A stretch of DNA of 33,322 bases from the NCBI GenBank assembly GCA_025210965.1, contig JAOAQY010000203.1, forward strand, positions 1 through 33,322, written 5' to 3'. Below are positions 1 through 8,887 of this stretch, piece by piece. The notes beneath the pieces were generated by a model that was not told the origin of the DNA, made no database searches, and saw only the letters and a program-made list of their open reading frames with translations. Source of the stretch: Tissierellales bacterium. Its GTDB lineage: Bacteria; Bacillota; Clostridia; Tissierellales; JAOAQY01. Made by a program: the position numbers and the translations under genes. Numbering within the stretch: the first letter of the stretch is position 1; every line of letters starts with the position of its first letter.

Positions 1-515
1 AAGTATTCTCCTGGAATCTGCTCACTAGGAAGTATAATACCTTCTGTTTTTCCTAAGTCAATTAAAACATTGTTTTTATTAACTCTTTGAACTATTCCTG
101 TAATTATATCAGACTCACGACTATTGTATTCTTCAAATATCAAATCTCTTTCTGCTTCTCTAATTCTTTGAACAACAACTTGTTTAGCCGTTTGTGCCGC
201 TATTCTACCAAAGTTCTTTGGAGTAACTTCCATTCTCAAAAAATCACCATAGTTATAAAGTGGGTCTATATCTTGTGCTTCTTCAAGTGAAATTTCAAGA
301 AGTGAATCATACACATCCTCTACTACTTCCTTTAATGAATATACATGAATTTCTCCTGTTTCACTATCTATTTCTACCTCAACATTTTGCGAAGTACCAA
401 AATTTCTTTTATAAGCCGAAGTCAATGCCGCTTCAAGAGCATCTAACAAAATAGTCTTTTCAATACCTCTATTTTTTTCTAATTCTTCTAACGCTTGAAT
501 GAATTCCGCGTTCAT
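1..515 (-). CDS. nusA: Transcription termination/antitermination factor NusA, N-terminal part (cut by window edge)
   Basis: NusA binds RNA polymerase and nascent RNA and modulates pausing, intrinsic termination and antitermination. Only the first 171 codons are present; the frame stays open to the left edge. The visible part begins MNAEFIQALEELEKNRGIEK, typical of the NusA N-terminal RNA-polymerase-binding domain (about residues 1-125), and continues into the start of the S1 RNA-binding domain (GIVQRVNKNNVLIDLGKTEG, about 136-155). The KH domains would lie outside the window. The ATG at 515 has an AGGGAGG ribosome site at about 524-530. The gap to rimP is only 13 bases, so rimP and nusA are surely co-transcribed, as in most bacteria. 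Identification rests on sequence and on the rimP-nusA order. Confidence 0.96.
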   Translation of the reverse strand, partial: MNAEFIQALEELEKNRGIEKTILLDALEAALTSAYKRNFGTSQNVEVEIDSETGEIHVYSLKEVVEDVYDSLLEISLEEAQDIDPLYNYGDFLRMEVTPKNFGRIAAQTAKQVVVQRIREAERDLIFEEYNSRESDIITGIVQRVNKNNVLIDLGKTEGIILPSEQIPGEY

Positions 516-528
516 TACACTTACCTCC

Positions 529-993
529 CTATAGCTCTACTGATAATTTTATCTTAGAAGCTTCATCAAAATCGAATTCTAATGTATCCTCTTCAGTAAT
601 TTTCAGTTTTATAAGCTTTTCTTCAACATCTAAAATTTCACCTGTATATTTCTTAGCTCCATTTATTTTTTTGTAGAAGCTTACATCTACCATTGTGCCA
701 ATAGCATTTGCTACATCTTCAATAGTTTTTAATGGTCGATCTAATCCCAAAGATGAGACTTCCAAGAAATAATTTTCTTCAATAGGATCAACTTCATCTA
801 GCTTTTTGCTTAATTCTCGGCTTAATCCTTGACAATCATCAAGTGAAACACCATCTTCTTTATCTATGTATATACGTAGATAATTGTAACCGCCCTCTTT
901 AGCATATTCTACTTCACAAACCTTTATTCCCTGATTATCAGCGATATCTTGACTTGTTTGCAATATCATTTTTTCAAGATCTTTTTTTCTCAT
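529..993 (-). CDS. rimP: Ribosome maturation factor RimP
   Basis: RimP assists late assembly of the 30S ribosomal subunit. The 154-residue product has the usual family length. The N-terminal alpha/beta domain carries the signature of the family (YLRIYIDKEDGVSLDDCQGLSREL, about residues 38-61, followed by EENYFLEVSSLGLDRPL at about 72-88), and the C-terminal part is a small SH3-like beta domain (about 90-154). The ATG at 993 follows a strong CAAGGAGGTG site at 1001-1010. It is the first gene of a rimP-nusA unit separated from polC by a terminator hairpin and a candidate promoter, so its expression probably depends on read-through of that hairpin (inference). Confidence 0.96.
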   Translation of the reverse strand: MRKKDLEKMILQTSQDIADNQGIKVCEVEYAKEGGYNYLRIYIDKEDGVSLDDCQGLSRELSKKLDEVDPIEENYFLEVSSLGLDRPLKTIEDVANAIGTMVDVSFYKKINGAKKYTGEILDVEEKLIKLKITEEDTLEFDFDEASKIKLSVEL

Positions 994-1046
994 CTTTCTT
1001 CACCTCCTTGTCATGGATTTAATCATTTTACCTCGTGACAAAAATT

Positions 1047-1072
1047 AAAGAGTGGGCGTTCTCCCACTCTTT
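1047..1072 (-). terminator. Intrinsic terminator between polC and rimP; candidate attenuator
   Basis: A perfect 10-base stem (AAAGAGTGGG at 1047-1056 against CCCACTCTTT at 1063-1072, 6-base loop) is followed on the minus strand by UUUAAUUUUUG. It lies 48 bases after the polC stop and about 37 bases before the rimP ribosome site. The U-tract is interrupted by two A residues. A candidate promoter lies between it and the polC stop, so the hairpin may sit in the rimP-nusA leader. Confidence 0.88.
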
Positions 1073-1101
1073 TCATTCAATCACCTATTAAGTCCAACTA
1101 C

Positions 1102-1130
1102 AGTATATCACAAAGATTATTAGAAATCAA
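1102..1130 (-). promoter_or_regulatory. Candidate sigma-A promoter for rimP-nusA
   Basis: On the minus strand TTGATT (1125-1130) is followed after 17 bases by TATACT (1102-1107). The -35 matches consensus at 4 of 6 positions and the -10 at 5 of 6. The -35 lies in the last codons of polC and the spacer spans its stop codon. A start near 1095 would place the terminator at 1047-1072 inside the leader of rimP-nusA. AT-rich DNA gives many such matches, so confidence is modest. Confidence 0.42.
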
Positions 1131-4100
1131 ACTCTAATAAACTCAATTGATTTTTTTCCTGCATGCCATCTAAACACCCGTGCTGTGTCATTGCTTCTAT
1201 AACTGTTTTAGATACTTTAGCCCTATTTACTATATCTTCTTTAGATATAAATTTGCCGTTACCCCTAGCTTGGACTATACTTTTAGCAGCATTTTCACCC
1301 ACACCCTGTAGTGCTTTAAGCGGTGGTATAATACCCTCTTCATCTAATGTAAATTCATCGCTATCCGATGCATACAAATCCGCTTTCTTCATTTTAATGT
1401 TTCGAGCCCACATTTCAAGTGCAACTTCTAGTACAGTCAATGAGTTTTTCTCTTTTGCAGTCTTAGAATTTCCTAATTGCTCTAATTCTTTTATCTTTTC
1501 TAAGATCGCATCTGCTCCTTTTATTATCAAATCTGCATCAAAATCCGCCCACTTCATAGTAAAATAAGTTGCATAAAATGCTTCTGGATAATGCACTTTA
1601 TAATAAGCAATTCTAAAAGACATCATTACATAAGCCGCAGCATGAGCCTTTGGAAACATATATTTTATCTTCTTACAAGAATCAATATACCACTCTGGTA
1701 CATCGTGTTCTCTCATAGCATCCTCATATTCTGGGATTAATCCCTTACCTTTTCTAACTTTTTCCATTATAGTAAATGCCAGTTTTTTCTCTACACCTTT
1801 GTATATCAAATAAACCATTATATCATCACGAGTTGATATTGCACTCTTAAGTGTAGTAATACCTGCTCGTACCAAATCTTGAGCATTATTTAACCATACA
1901 TCGGTACCATGTGACAATCCACTAATCTGAATAAGCTCTGAAAATGTAGTTGGTTTTGTATCTACTAGCATCTGTCTAACAAATTTAGTTCCAAATTCTG
2001 GTATAGCATATGTGCCCACAGGACTATTTATCTGCTCTGGTGTTACTTTTAAAGAATCTGTAGACAAGAAAATCCCCATAGTCTCTTTATCATCTAGTGG
2101 AATATCCTGTGCATTTGTATTGGTAAATTGTTCGAGCATTCTTATAATGTAAGGCGTCTCGTGGCCTAGTATATCAAGCTTAAGTATTCTACCACTTATA
2201 GAATGATAATCAAAATGAGTTGTCATCGTTCCTGATTTCGAATCATTAGCTGGATATTGTATTGGAGTAAAATCATGAATATCTTTATAGTTTGGAACAA
2301 CCATTACTCCACCAGGATGCTGCCCCGTCGTTCTCTTTATCCCCGTACAACCTCGTACTAATCTATCTGCCTCAGCTCTATTTAGAGGTTTTTCTCGCTC
2401 ATCATAATATTTTTTTATAAATCCGTAAGCTGTCTTTTCTGCGATTGTTCCTATTGTTCCTGCTCTATATACATAACCTTCTCCAAATAATTCCTCTGTA
2501 TATTGATGGGCTTCTGTTTGCGCAGGACCTGCAAAGTTAAGATCTATATCAGGTTCTTTATCGCCTTCAAATCCAAGAAACGTCTCGAATGGTATATCAA
2601 ATCCATCTTTTGTTAATTCTTCTCCACATTTAGGACATGTCTTATCAGGCATATCTACCCCCGAACCATAAGTTCCGTCTTCTTGAAACTCACTATATTT
2701 ACATTTTTTGCAATAATAATGAGGCTGAAGAGGATTAACTTCGGTTATACCCGACATAGTCGCAGCAAACGAAGATCCTACTGATCCCCTTGAACCAACT
2801 AAGTATCCACTATCATTAGATTTCCAAACCAATTTCTGTGAAATAATATATAAAACTGAATAACCATTGCCAATAATAGATGAAAGTTCCCTCTCTAATC
2901 TATCTTTAACAATCTCCGGAAGAGGTTCTCCATACATGTCATTTGCTTTTGCATAACAAATATCTCTAAGTTCCTTATCTGAACCTTCTAAAACTGGTGG
3001 GAACGTCTCATCTGGAATTGGTTTTAAATCTTCTATCTCATCAGCTATTTTATTAGTATTTGTAACGACAACTTCAAAAGCTTTATCTGAACCTAAGTAA
3101 TTAAATTCTTTAAGCATCTCATCTGTACTTTTAAAATAGAGTGGCGGTTGTTTGTCAGCATCAGAAAATCCCTTTCCAGCCATTAATATTCTCCTATAAA
3201 TTTCATCTTCTGGATTCAAAAAATGGACATCGCCAGTTGCTACTACAGGCTTTTCATACATTTCTCCATATTCAACAATTTTTCTATTAAAATTTCTAAG
3301 GTCTTCCTCTGTCTTCACAGTTCCTTGATCTAACATAAATTGGTTGTTTCCAATAGGTTGAATTTCTAAAAAATCATAAAAGTCCACTAATGTTTTAACC
3401 TCTTCATCTGAAGCTCCTCTTAGAACTGCTTTAAAAAGTTCTCCTGCTTCACATGCTGTACCAAGTATTAACCCCTCTCTATACTTTTCTATTATAGATC
3501 TTGGAAGTCTTGGTCTTCTATAATAATAATCTATATGCGATTCCGATACTAAATGATATAGGTTTTTGATTCCAATCGCATTTTTAGCCAATATTATGAT
3601 ATGATATGTTGACTGATTTTTGTAATTTAGATGTTCTTCCGCTAGTTCGTTAATTTCATGAAGTTTTTGATAATTCATTGATTTTAGCATATCTAAAAAC
3701 TTCAACAAAATTTCTCCCGTTGCTGCCGAGTCATCAACTGCACGGTGATGATTTTCCAAGCTAATATTCAAATGCTTAGCAATTCTATTTAATTTATGTG
3801 ACTTGAGATTTTTAAGCAGTATTCTAGATAATTGTAGTGTATCTAAACTAGGATTTCTTACATCTTCTCCAATTCTCCTAGCATTTTCTTTAAGAAAACT
3901 CATATCAAAAGAAGCGTTATGTGCAACTAAGACTGCATCGCCAACAAAATTCAGAAAATCTTTCAAACAATTTTCTATTGTAGGTTCATTTTCTACTAAG
4001 TTATTTGTAATCCCTGTTAGTTCTTGAATCTTAAGAGGTATTGGTTCCTCGGGATTTACAAGTTGTGAATATCTATCAACTATTTTCCCCTCTACTATTT

Positions 4101-5433
4101 TAACTGCTCCTATTTCGGTGATTTTGTTAGTAATAGGTGAAAAACCTGTAGTCTCCAAGTCAAATACAACAAATTCAGTATACAATGGCAACTCTTCTTT
4201 ACAGTCTATTAACTGTGTGCCATCATTTACTAAATATCCTTCCATTCCATAGAGCATTTTTATTCCATTTTTCTTTCCAGCACCCATTCCTTCCGGAAAT
4301 GCCTGCACAACACCATGGTCAGTAATTGCAAGTGCTTTGTGTCCCCATTCTGCTGCTAATTTAGCAATATCAGATATTGATGTCATTCCATCCATATCAC
4401 TCATCTGAGTATGACAATGTAACTCAACTCTTTTATGTTCCGACAAATCCTGCCTTGATTTTGGTGCTACAGACTTAGCTATAGCTTTTGCACCTATAAG
4501 AACACTTTTGGAAAATGTATCATAAATAACATCTCCTCTAACCTTATAAAATTCTCCATTTTTAAGATTTGCATCTAACGCTGGTTGTTGTTTCTCGTTT
4601 GCAAAAAGTTTCGCTCCGATTGAATAGGTATAATCTGTTATATTAAATGTGTATATTTTTTTATTCCCTTTTATTTCCTTTATCTCTAAACCAAAAACTT
4701 CTCCCTTTACAGTAACTTCTCCACTATTTGTATTTAGCTCTGCAATTTTTTCAATTGCTTCATCTATCTTTTTACCGTAGAATAATCCAGCTTTTACTTC
4801 ATGGGATTCCCCACCATTTGTATCAACCTTTACTTCTCTCTTTTCAGGTTTCTCTATCTTTATCTGCTCTACATATTTCTTCTCCAAAGCCTCTTTTTCT
4901 TTTTCATAATCAATATCCGATGTCTTCTGACTTTCTGAAAATAAAATTTCAAGATTCGAATCAAATAATGAACCGTATTGCATCCTAATAGCCTTATCTA
5001 TTTCGCTTTTTCTCTTGTCAAATACTGCCTTAGGTAAGCTTTGATGAATATTAAATTCAAGTAAATTGGCTTCTATATTGATATCACATTGATTTATCCA
5101 TCCATTACAAGAAACAAACCTATCTGATACATATTTTCTTATCAAACTTCCTAAAATAGTTTTTCTCTCATCGTCAAAATCAACAACTTTACATTCATAA
5201 GTCATATCATAGTTTATATCACTAAACTCAGAATATTTTTCTACAAGTTTTTTTCTAAAAGTTTCTAACCATTCGTTTTTTGCTAAATCTCGGCCAATTA
5301 ATTTCAATATCAATTTTTGATTTATTCTATCAACTAAAACTCTTTCTAACTCAATATTACTATAGCAGTTTATATTATCCAGCTTCAAACTCTGTTTTTC
5401 TATGAACTCCTTCAAATTTAATCTCGAATTCAA
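1120..5433 (-). CDS. polC: DNA polymerase III alpha subunit, Gram-positive PolC type
   Basis: Main replicative DNA polymerase with built-in 3'-5' proofreading exonuclease. The 1437 residues fit the family's usual length. Visible in order: N-terminal domain; OB-fold (about 235-320); PHP domain part 1 with HCHTQMSD (339-346) and ITDHG (370-374); DEDDh exonuclease with DLETTG (425-430), AHNASFD (504-510) and HHRAVDDSA (562-570); PHP part 2; polymerase core with GSRGSVGSS (880-888), a four-cysteine zinc site (C908, C911, C933, C936) and catalytic aspartates in PDIDLNF (961-967); helix-hairpin-helix near the C-terminus. The start is TTG at 5433, supported by GGAGG at 5441-5445, 7 bases away; no better ATG is near. 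The gene follows ispG by 38 bases. In B. subtilis proS lies just upstream; here ispG does. Confidence 0.98.
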   Translation of the reverse strand: MNSRLNLKEFIEKQSLKLDNINCYSNIELERVLVDRINQKLILKLIGRDLAKNEWLETFRKKLVEKYSEFSDINYDMTYECKVVDFDDERKTILGSLIRKYVSDRFVSCNGWINQCDINIEANLLEFNIHQSLPKAVFDKRKSEIDKAIRMQYGSLFDSNLEILFSESQKTSDIDYEKEKEALEKKYVEQIKIEKPEKREVKVDTNGGESHEVKAGLFYGKKIDEAIEKIAELNTNSGEVTVKGEVFGLEIKEIKGNKKIYTFNITDYTYSIGAKLFANEKQQPALDANLKNGEFYKVRGDVIYDTFSKSVLIGAKAIAKSVAPKSRQDLSEHKRVELHCHTQMSDMDGMTSISDIAKLAAEWGHKALAITDHGVVQAFPEGMGAGKKNGIKMLYGMEGYLVNDGTQLIDCKEELPLYTEFVVFDLETTGFSPITNKITEIGAVKIVEGKIVDRYSQLVNPEEPIPLKIQELTGITNNLVENEPTIENCLKDFLNFVGDAVLVAHNASFDMSFLKENARRIGEDVRNPSLDTLQLSRILLKNLKSHKLNRIAKHLNISLENHHRAVDDSAATGEILLKFLDMLKSMNYQKLHEINELAEEHLNYKNQSTYHIIILAKNAIGIKNLYHLVSESHIDYYYRRPRLPRSIIEKYREGLILGTACEAGELFKAVLRGASDEEVKTLVDFYDFLEIQPIGNNQFMLDQGTVKTEEDLRNFNRKIVEYGEMYEKPVVATGDVHFLNPEDEIYRRILMAGKGFSDADKQPPLYFKSTDEMLKEFNYLGSDKAFEVVVTNTNKIADEIEDLKPIPDETFPPVLEGSDKELRDICYAKANDMYGEPLPEIVKDRLERELSSIIGNGYSVLYIISQKLVWKSNDSGYLVGSRGSVGSSFAATMSGITEVNPLQPHYYCKKCKYSEFQEDGTYGSGVDMPDKTCPKCGEELTKDGFDIPFETFLGFEGDKEPDIDLNFAGPAQTEAHQYTEELFGEGYVYRAGTIGTIAEKTAYGFIKKYYDEREKPLNRAEADRLVRGCTGIKRTTGQHPGGVMVVPNYKDIHDFTPIQYPANDSKSGTMTTHFDYHSISGRILKLDILGHETPYIIRMLEQFTNTNAQDIPLDDKETMGIFLSTDSLKVTPEQINSPVGTYAIPEFGTKFVRQMLVDTKPTTFSELIQISGLSHGTDVWLNNAQDLVRAGITTLKSAISTRDDIMVYLIYKGVEKKLAFTIMEKVRKGKGLIPEYEDAMREHDVPEWYIDSCKKIKYMFPKAHAAAYVMMSFRIAYYKVHYPEAFYATYFTMKWADFDADLIIKGADAILEKIKELEQLGNSKTAKEKNSLTVLEVALEMWARNIKMKKADLYASDSDEFTLDEEGIIPPLKALQGVGENAAKSIVQARGNGKFISKEDIVNRAKVSKTVIEAMTQHGCLDGMQEKNQLSLLEFDF

Positions 5434-5440
5434 AGTACTG

Positions 5441-5445
5441 CCTCC
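5441..5445 (-). promoter_or_regulatory. Ribosome binding site fixing the TTG start of polC
   Basis: The minus strand reads GGAGG at 5441-5445, 7 bases before the TTG at 5433. This supports a non-ATG start for the replicase. Confidence 0.75.
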
Positions 5446-5471
5446 AATCTTTTTCCAATTACTAAAAGTTA

Positions 5472-6533
5472 TTAAATCATTTTCTTAAGTTCTTCCATCA
5501 ACGCTTCTACAATTTCAGCTTCTTTTACTTTTCTTATAACTTCACCTTTTTTAAAAACAACTGCGCATCCATCGCCTCCAGCTATACCTATGTCAGCTTC
5601 TCTAGCCTCTCCAGGTCCATTAACAGCACAACCCATTATAGCAATTTTTATATCTTTTGGACATTTATCTAATTTCACTATAGCTTCCTCTACTTTTTCC
5701 GCTATATCAACTAAATCAATTCTAGTTCTCCCACAAGTAGGGCAAGATACGATTTCTATTCTATCTTTCAATAATCCCAAAGATCTAAGTATCTCTTTTC
5801 CAACATTCACTTCTTCTTCTACATCGCCTGTAAGAGAAACTCTTATAGTATCTCCAATTCCCTCACTCAAAAGAGTTCCTATTCCAACTGCTGATTTGAT
5901 AGTTCCTCTGTATGTCGTTCCAGCTTCTGTAACTCCAATATGAAGAGGATACGGCATCAACTTAGCTATTTTTCTATTAGCTTCTATAGTCATCGTTGTT
6001 GTAGAAGCCTTTATAGACACTACTATTTGATCAAAATTATATTTTTCTAAAATATTCACATGTTCCATTGCACTTTCTATAAGTGCGTCTACCGTAACTT
6101 TGCCCTCATATTTTTTCAATATTTCTCTTCCCACCGAGCCAGAATTAACACCAATCCTAATAGGTATATTCTTAAATTTACAAGCATCTACAACCTGTTT
6201 AACTCGTTCTTCACTGCCAATATTCCCTGGATTCAATCTGATTTTGTCAATACCATTTTCTATCGCAGCTAATGCCAGCCTATAATCAAAATGTATATCT
6301 GCTACTAACGGTATATTTGTATTTTCTTTTATCTCTTTTATAGCTTCTGCAGCTTCCATATCTGGAATTGCAATTCTAACTATATCGCATCCTACTTTCT
6401 CTAATTTATGAATTTGAGCTATAGTAGCTTTTGCATCAGATGTCTTAGTATTTGTCATAGATTGAACCGTTATTGGTGCAAATCCTCCAATTTCAACATT
6501 ACGGCACAAAACTTTTGTACTTTCTCTTCTCAT
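5472..6533 (-). CDS. ispG: 4-hydroxy-3-methylbut-2-enyl diphosphate synthase (IspG/GcpE), 4Fe-4S enzyme
   Basis: IspG reductively converts methylerythritol cyclodiphosphate to HMBPP, the penultimate step of the MEP isoprenoid pathway, using a 4Fe-4S cluster. The product is the short, single-TIM-barrel bacterial form (353 residues). The barrel begins with TKVLCRNVEIGG and PITVQSMTNTKT; the C-terminal cluster domain carries SCPTCGRTRID and IMGCAVNGPGEA, which supply the conserved cysteines. A longer GTG reading from 6542 is possible, but that GTG lies inside the AGAGGTG ribosome site at 6540-6546, so the ATG at 6533 is the better start. It follows rseP closely and is in one cluster with dxr, another MEP enzyme, which suggests joint expression. 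Confidence 0.96.
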   Translation of the reverse strand: MRRESTKVLCRNVEIGGFAPITVQSMTNTKTSDAKATIAQIHKLEKVGCDIVRIAIPDMEAAEAIKEIKENTNIPLVADIHFDYRLALAAIENGIDKIRLNPGNIGSEERVKQVVDACKFKNIPIRIGVNSGSVGREILKKYEGKVTVDALIESAMEHVNILEKYNFDQIVVSIKASTTTMTIEANRKIAKLMPYPLHIGVTEAGTTYRGTIKSAVGIGTLLSEGIGDTIRVSLTGDVEEEVNVGKEILRSLGLLKDRIEIVSCPTCGRTRIDLVDIAEKVEEAIVKLDKCPKDIKIAIMGCAVNGPGEAREADIGIAGGDGCAVVFKKGEVIRKVKEAEIVEALMEELKKMI

Positions 6534-6539
6534 ATCATA

Positions 6540-6546
6540 CACCTCT
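6540..6546 (-). promoter_or_regulatory. Ribosome binding site that decides the ispG start
   Basis: AGAGGTG on the minus strand lies 6 bases before ATG 6533 and overlaps the alternative GTG at 6542, which makes the GTG start unlikely. Confidence 0.7.
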
Positions 6547-6557
6547 TATTATGTCTT

Positions 6558-7568
6558 TTATCCGAATAGTTTTATTAAATCTTTATACGTTACAAATAAC
6601 ATCAAAAGCATCAGAAAAGCAAATCCCACTAAGTGAACTATACCTTCCTTTTCTGGTGAAATTGGTTTTTTTCTAATCCATTCTATTATAGCAAATATTA
6701 TTCTGCTTCCATCAAGAGCCGGTATTGGCAATAAATTAAAGAATCCTAAGTTCACACTTATAAAAGCCGAAAAATTAAGAAGAGGTAAAATTCCATATTT
6801 AGCAGCTTCTCCAATTTGAGATACAACAGCTACAGGTCCTCCTACTTGATCTGCATTGATTTTGCCTGAAAATAATTTAATTATAAAATCGAACATAAGT
6901 GATATAAGCATTATAAGGTATTCAAAAGATCCTTTTATTGCTAAAAATATATTTTTTTCTCGAGTTGGCTGTATCCCTACCATTACTCTTTTCTCCGATT
7001 CAAAATATTTTGGTAAAAGTATTACTTCTTTTAACTCACCATCTCTTTTAATTCCTAGATTTATATCATTTATATTTTTAGAATCAATACTACTTATTTT
7101 TTCTGCAAATCTTTGCCATGAATCAACTAACTCTCCATCAATACTAACTATTTCATCGCCTTGAATTAAACCCGCTTCCATAGCTGGAGAATCTGGCAAT
7201 ACAATATCTATTGTTGTTGTAATGCTTCCAATCGATAAATTAACTATGGCAAGTAATACAAATGCTAAAATGAAATTCATAAGCGGTCCAGCAGCCATAA
7301 CTAATATTCTTTTAAGTGGATGCTGTTTTGTTAAAGATCTTTCACTCGCAGAATCAGTATCTTCACCCTCCATCATACAAAATCCACCAATAGGTATTGC
7401 CCTAAGTGAATACAATGTTTCTTTACCTTTTTTACTATAAATTTTAGGCCCCATTCCTATTGCGAATTCATGAACTAATACTCCAGATTTTTTTGCAACA
7501 ATAAAATGTCCAAATTCATGAACTAATACAGTTATAAAAAATATTAAAATCGCCGCAATTGCTGTCAT
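6558..7568 (-). CDS. rseP: RIP zinc metalloprotease RseP/RasP (site-2 protease family)
   Basis: Intramembrane zinc protease that cleaves membrane-bound substrates such as anti-sigma factors and leftover signal peptides. The catalytic HEFGH motif lies in the first membrane helix (H17, E18, H21). A membrane segment follows at about 87-112, then a PDZ domain (about 115-200, with DSPAMEAGLIQGDEIVSIDG). The third metal ligand is in NLLPIPALDGSR (278-289, D286), followed by a last membrane helix near the C-terminus. The 336-residue length is normal for clostridial members; there is one PDZ domain. The ATG at 7568 directly follows the dxr stop, with an AAGGAGA site inside the end of dxr, so the two are translationally linked. 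The substrate here is unknown. Confidence 0.96.
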   Translation of the reverse strand: MTAIAAILIFFITVLVHEFGHFIVAKKSGVLVHEFAIGMGPKIYSKKGKETLYSLRAIPIGGFCMMEGEDTDSASERSLTKQHPLKRILVMAAGPLMNFILAFVLLAIVNLSIGSITTTIDIVLPDSPAMEAGLIQGDEIVSIDGELVDSWQRFAEKISSIDSKNINDINLGIKRDGELKEVILLPKYFESEKRVMVGIQPTREKNIFLAIKGSFEYLIMLISLMFDFIIKLFSGKINADQVGGPVAVVSQIGEAAKYGILPLLNFSAFISVNLGFFNLLPIPALDGSRIIFAIIEWIRKKPISPEKEGIVHLVGFAFLMLLMLFVTYKDLIKLFG

Positions 7569-8750
7569 TTAAATTTCTCCTTCCATTTCTGTTGTTTTAA
7601 TTAATTTTTTTGCATTTTTCAGGGTTTTGATCCTTACTTGCTTGTCTGTTTTTATTATATCGTCGAGCGTTGGTGACATAATATTTTTAATGTCGCTAAT
7701 AGTTTCTTCTATCAAAATTGATATCTCAAAAAATTCGATTTTTTCATTCAAAAACAATTCAACCGCTACTTCATTTGCCGCATTCAGTGCGCAAGGTATT
7801 ATCCCACCACTTTCTAGTGCCTCGATTGCTAATCTTAAACATCTGAATTTTTCAAAGTCAGGTTTTTCAAACGTCAAATTTGATATTTTTGTCAAGTCTA
7901 ACGAATCTGCTTCAAGTTCAATTCTATCAGGATATGAAAGCGCATATTGTATTGGAATTCTCATATCAGAATTTCCCAATTGAGCAATAACGCTTCGATC
8001 AACATATTCCACCATAGAATGAATTATACTTTGTGGATGAACTAGTATTTCAATTTGATCAAATTCAACATCAAATAGCCATTTAGCCTCAATAACTTCT
8101 AATCCTTTATTCATCATAGTTGCTGAATCTATAGTAATCTTTTTCCCCATAGACCAATTTGGATGTTTTAAAGCTTGCTCTAGTGTTACTTTTTTCAATT
8201 CTTCTTTATTTTTTGTCCTAAATGGTCCACCTGATGCCGTTAATATTATTTTAGAAACTTGTTCTCTTTTTTCTCCATTTAGCGACTGAAATATCGCTGA
8301 ATGTTCACTGTCCACTGGCAATATTTCAACTCCATATTTTCTTGCTTCTGACATTACTATTTCTCCAGCGGTTACAAGAGTCTCCTTGTTTGCAAGGGCT
8401 ATATTTTTCCCATTCCTAATAGCTTCAATTGTTGGTTCTAAACCTGCTATTCCTACAACAGCAGTCAACACACAGTCTCCCTCATCTACTTTTGCCAATT
8501 TAACTAAGCCTTCTTCTCCGCTAAATATTTTAACATCAAAATCAACAGCACTCTTTATATGCTCAACATAATCACTATTTTGAATGCATACATACTTGGG
8601 TTTAAATTCTTTAATCTGATCTATGAGTAGTTCAGCACTGCTTCTAGCAGATAATCCAACCACATTGTATTCTTTATCATGCTGTCTTATAACATCTAAT
8701 GCCTGTGTTCCTATTGATCCTGTTGATCCCATAATTATAATGTTTTTCAT
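7569..8750 (-). CDS. dxr: 1-deoxy-D-xylulose 5-phosphate reductoisomerase
   Basis: Dxr makes 2-C-methyl-D-erythritol 4-phosphate with NADPH, the first committed step of the MEP isoprenoid pathway. The 393-residue protein has the NADPH-binding GSTGSIGTQ (residues 8-16), ANKETLVTAGE, the metal and substrate motif PVDSEHSAIFQ, TASGGPFR and HPNWSMGKKITIDSATMMNKG. The ATG at 8750 has AGAGGTG 7 bases upstream. Unlike its downstream neighbours it is preceded by a 142-base gap with a candidate promoter and a terminator-like hairpin, so it may head a dxr-rseP-ispG-polC unit under leader control (inference). Confidence 0.97.
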   Translation of the reverse strand: MKNIIIMGSTGSIGTQALDVIRQHDKEYNVVGLSARSSAELLIDQIKEFKPKYVCIQNSDYVEHIKSAVDFDVKIFSGEEGLVKLAKVDEGDCVLTAVVGIAGLEPTIEAIRNGKNIALANKETLVTAGEIVMSEARKYGVEILPVDSEHSAIFQSLNGEKREQVSKIILTASGGPFRTKNKEELKKVTLEQALKHPNWSMGKKITIDSATMMNKGLEVIEAKWLFDVEFDQIEILVHPQSIIHSMVEYVDRSVIAQLGNSDMRIPIQYALSYPDRIELEADSLDLTKISNLTFEKPDFEKFRCLRLAIEALESGGIIPCALNAANEVAVELFLNEKIEFFEISILIEETISDIKNIMSPTLDDIIKTDKQVRIKTLKNAKKLIKTTEMEGEI

Positions 8751-8781
8751 ATATTTGCACCTCTATTAGTTTAAAAAATTA

Positions 8782-8804
8782 AAAGAGGCTCATAAAGCCT
8801 CTTT
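8782..8804 (-). terminator. Intrinsic terminator between cdsA and dxr; candidate attenuator
   Basis: A 9-base stem (AAAGAGGCT at 8782-8790, AGCCTCTTT at 8796-8804, 5-base loop) is followed on the minus strand by UUUUAAUUUUUU. It lies about 20 bases before the dxr ribosome site and nearly 90 bases after the cdsA stop, which is far for a simple gene-end terminator. A candidate promoter lies upstream of it. Confidence 0.85.
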
Positions 8805-8843
8805 CCGATTTCGGTAAATTCCTATAAATAAACAAAGGAATTT
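8805..8843 (-). repeat. Two further hairpins in the dxr leader
   Basis: A small perfect inverted repeat CCGA-TT-TCGG lies at 8805-8814, directly next to the terminator stem. A second inverted repeat pairs AAATTCCT (8816-8823) with AGGAATTT (8836-8843) across a 12-base AT-rich loop. Together with the terminator this makes three stacked hairpins before dxr. I could not draw a convincing antiterminator pairing and do not recognise a known riboswitch. Confidence 0.5.
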
Positions 8844-8859
8844 CTCAAGCTACTATTCT

Positions 8860-8887
8860 ATTATACAATAACATAACTTTGTTACAA
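8860..8887 (-). promoter_or_regulatory. Candidate sigma-A promoter for dxr
   Basis: The minus strand has TTGTAA (8882-8887), a 16-base spacer and a perfect TATAAT (8860-8865). It begins 5 bases after the cdsA stop. A start near 8853 gives a leader of about 100 bases containing the hairpins at 8836-8782 before the dxr ATG. The -35 is weak (4 of 6). Confidence 0.5.

Noticed and set aside
1163-1567. 134-codon plus-strand open frame opposite polC
   Set aside because: Antisense to the polC C-terminal region with serine/isoleucine-rich nonsense composition; no ribosome site worth noting.
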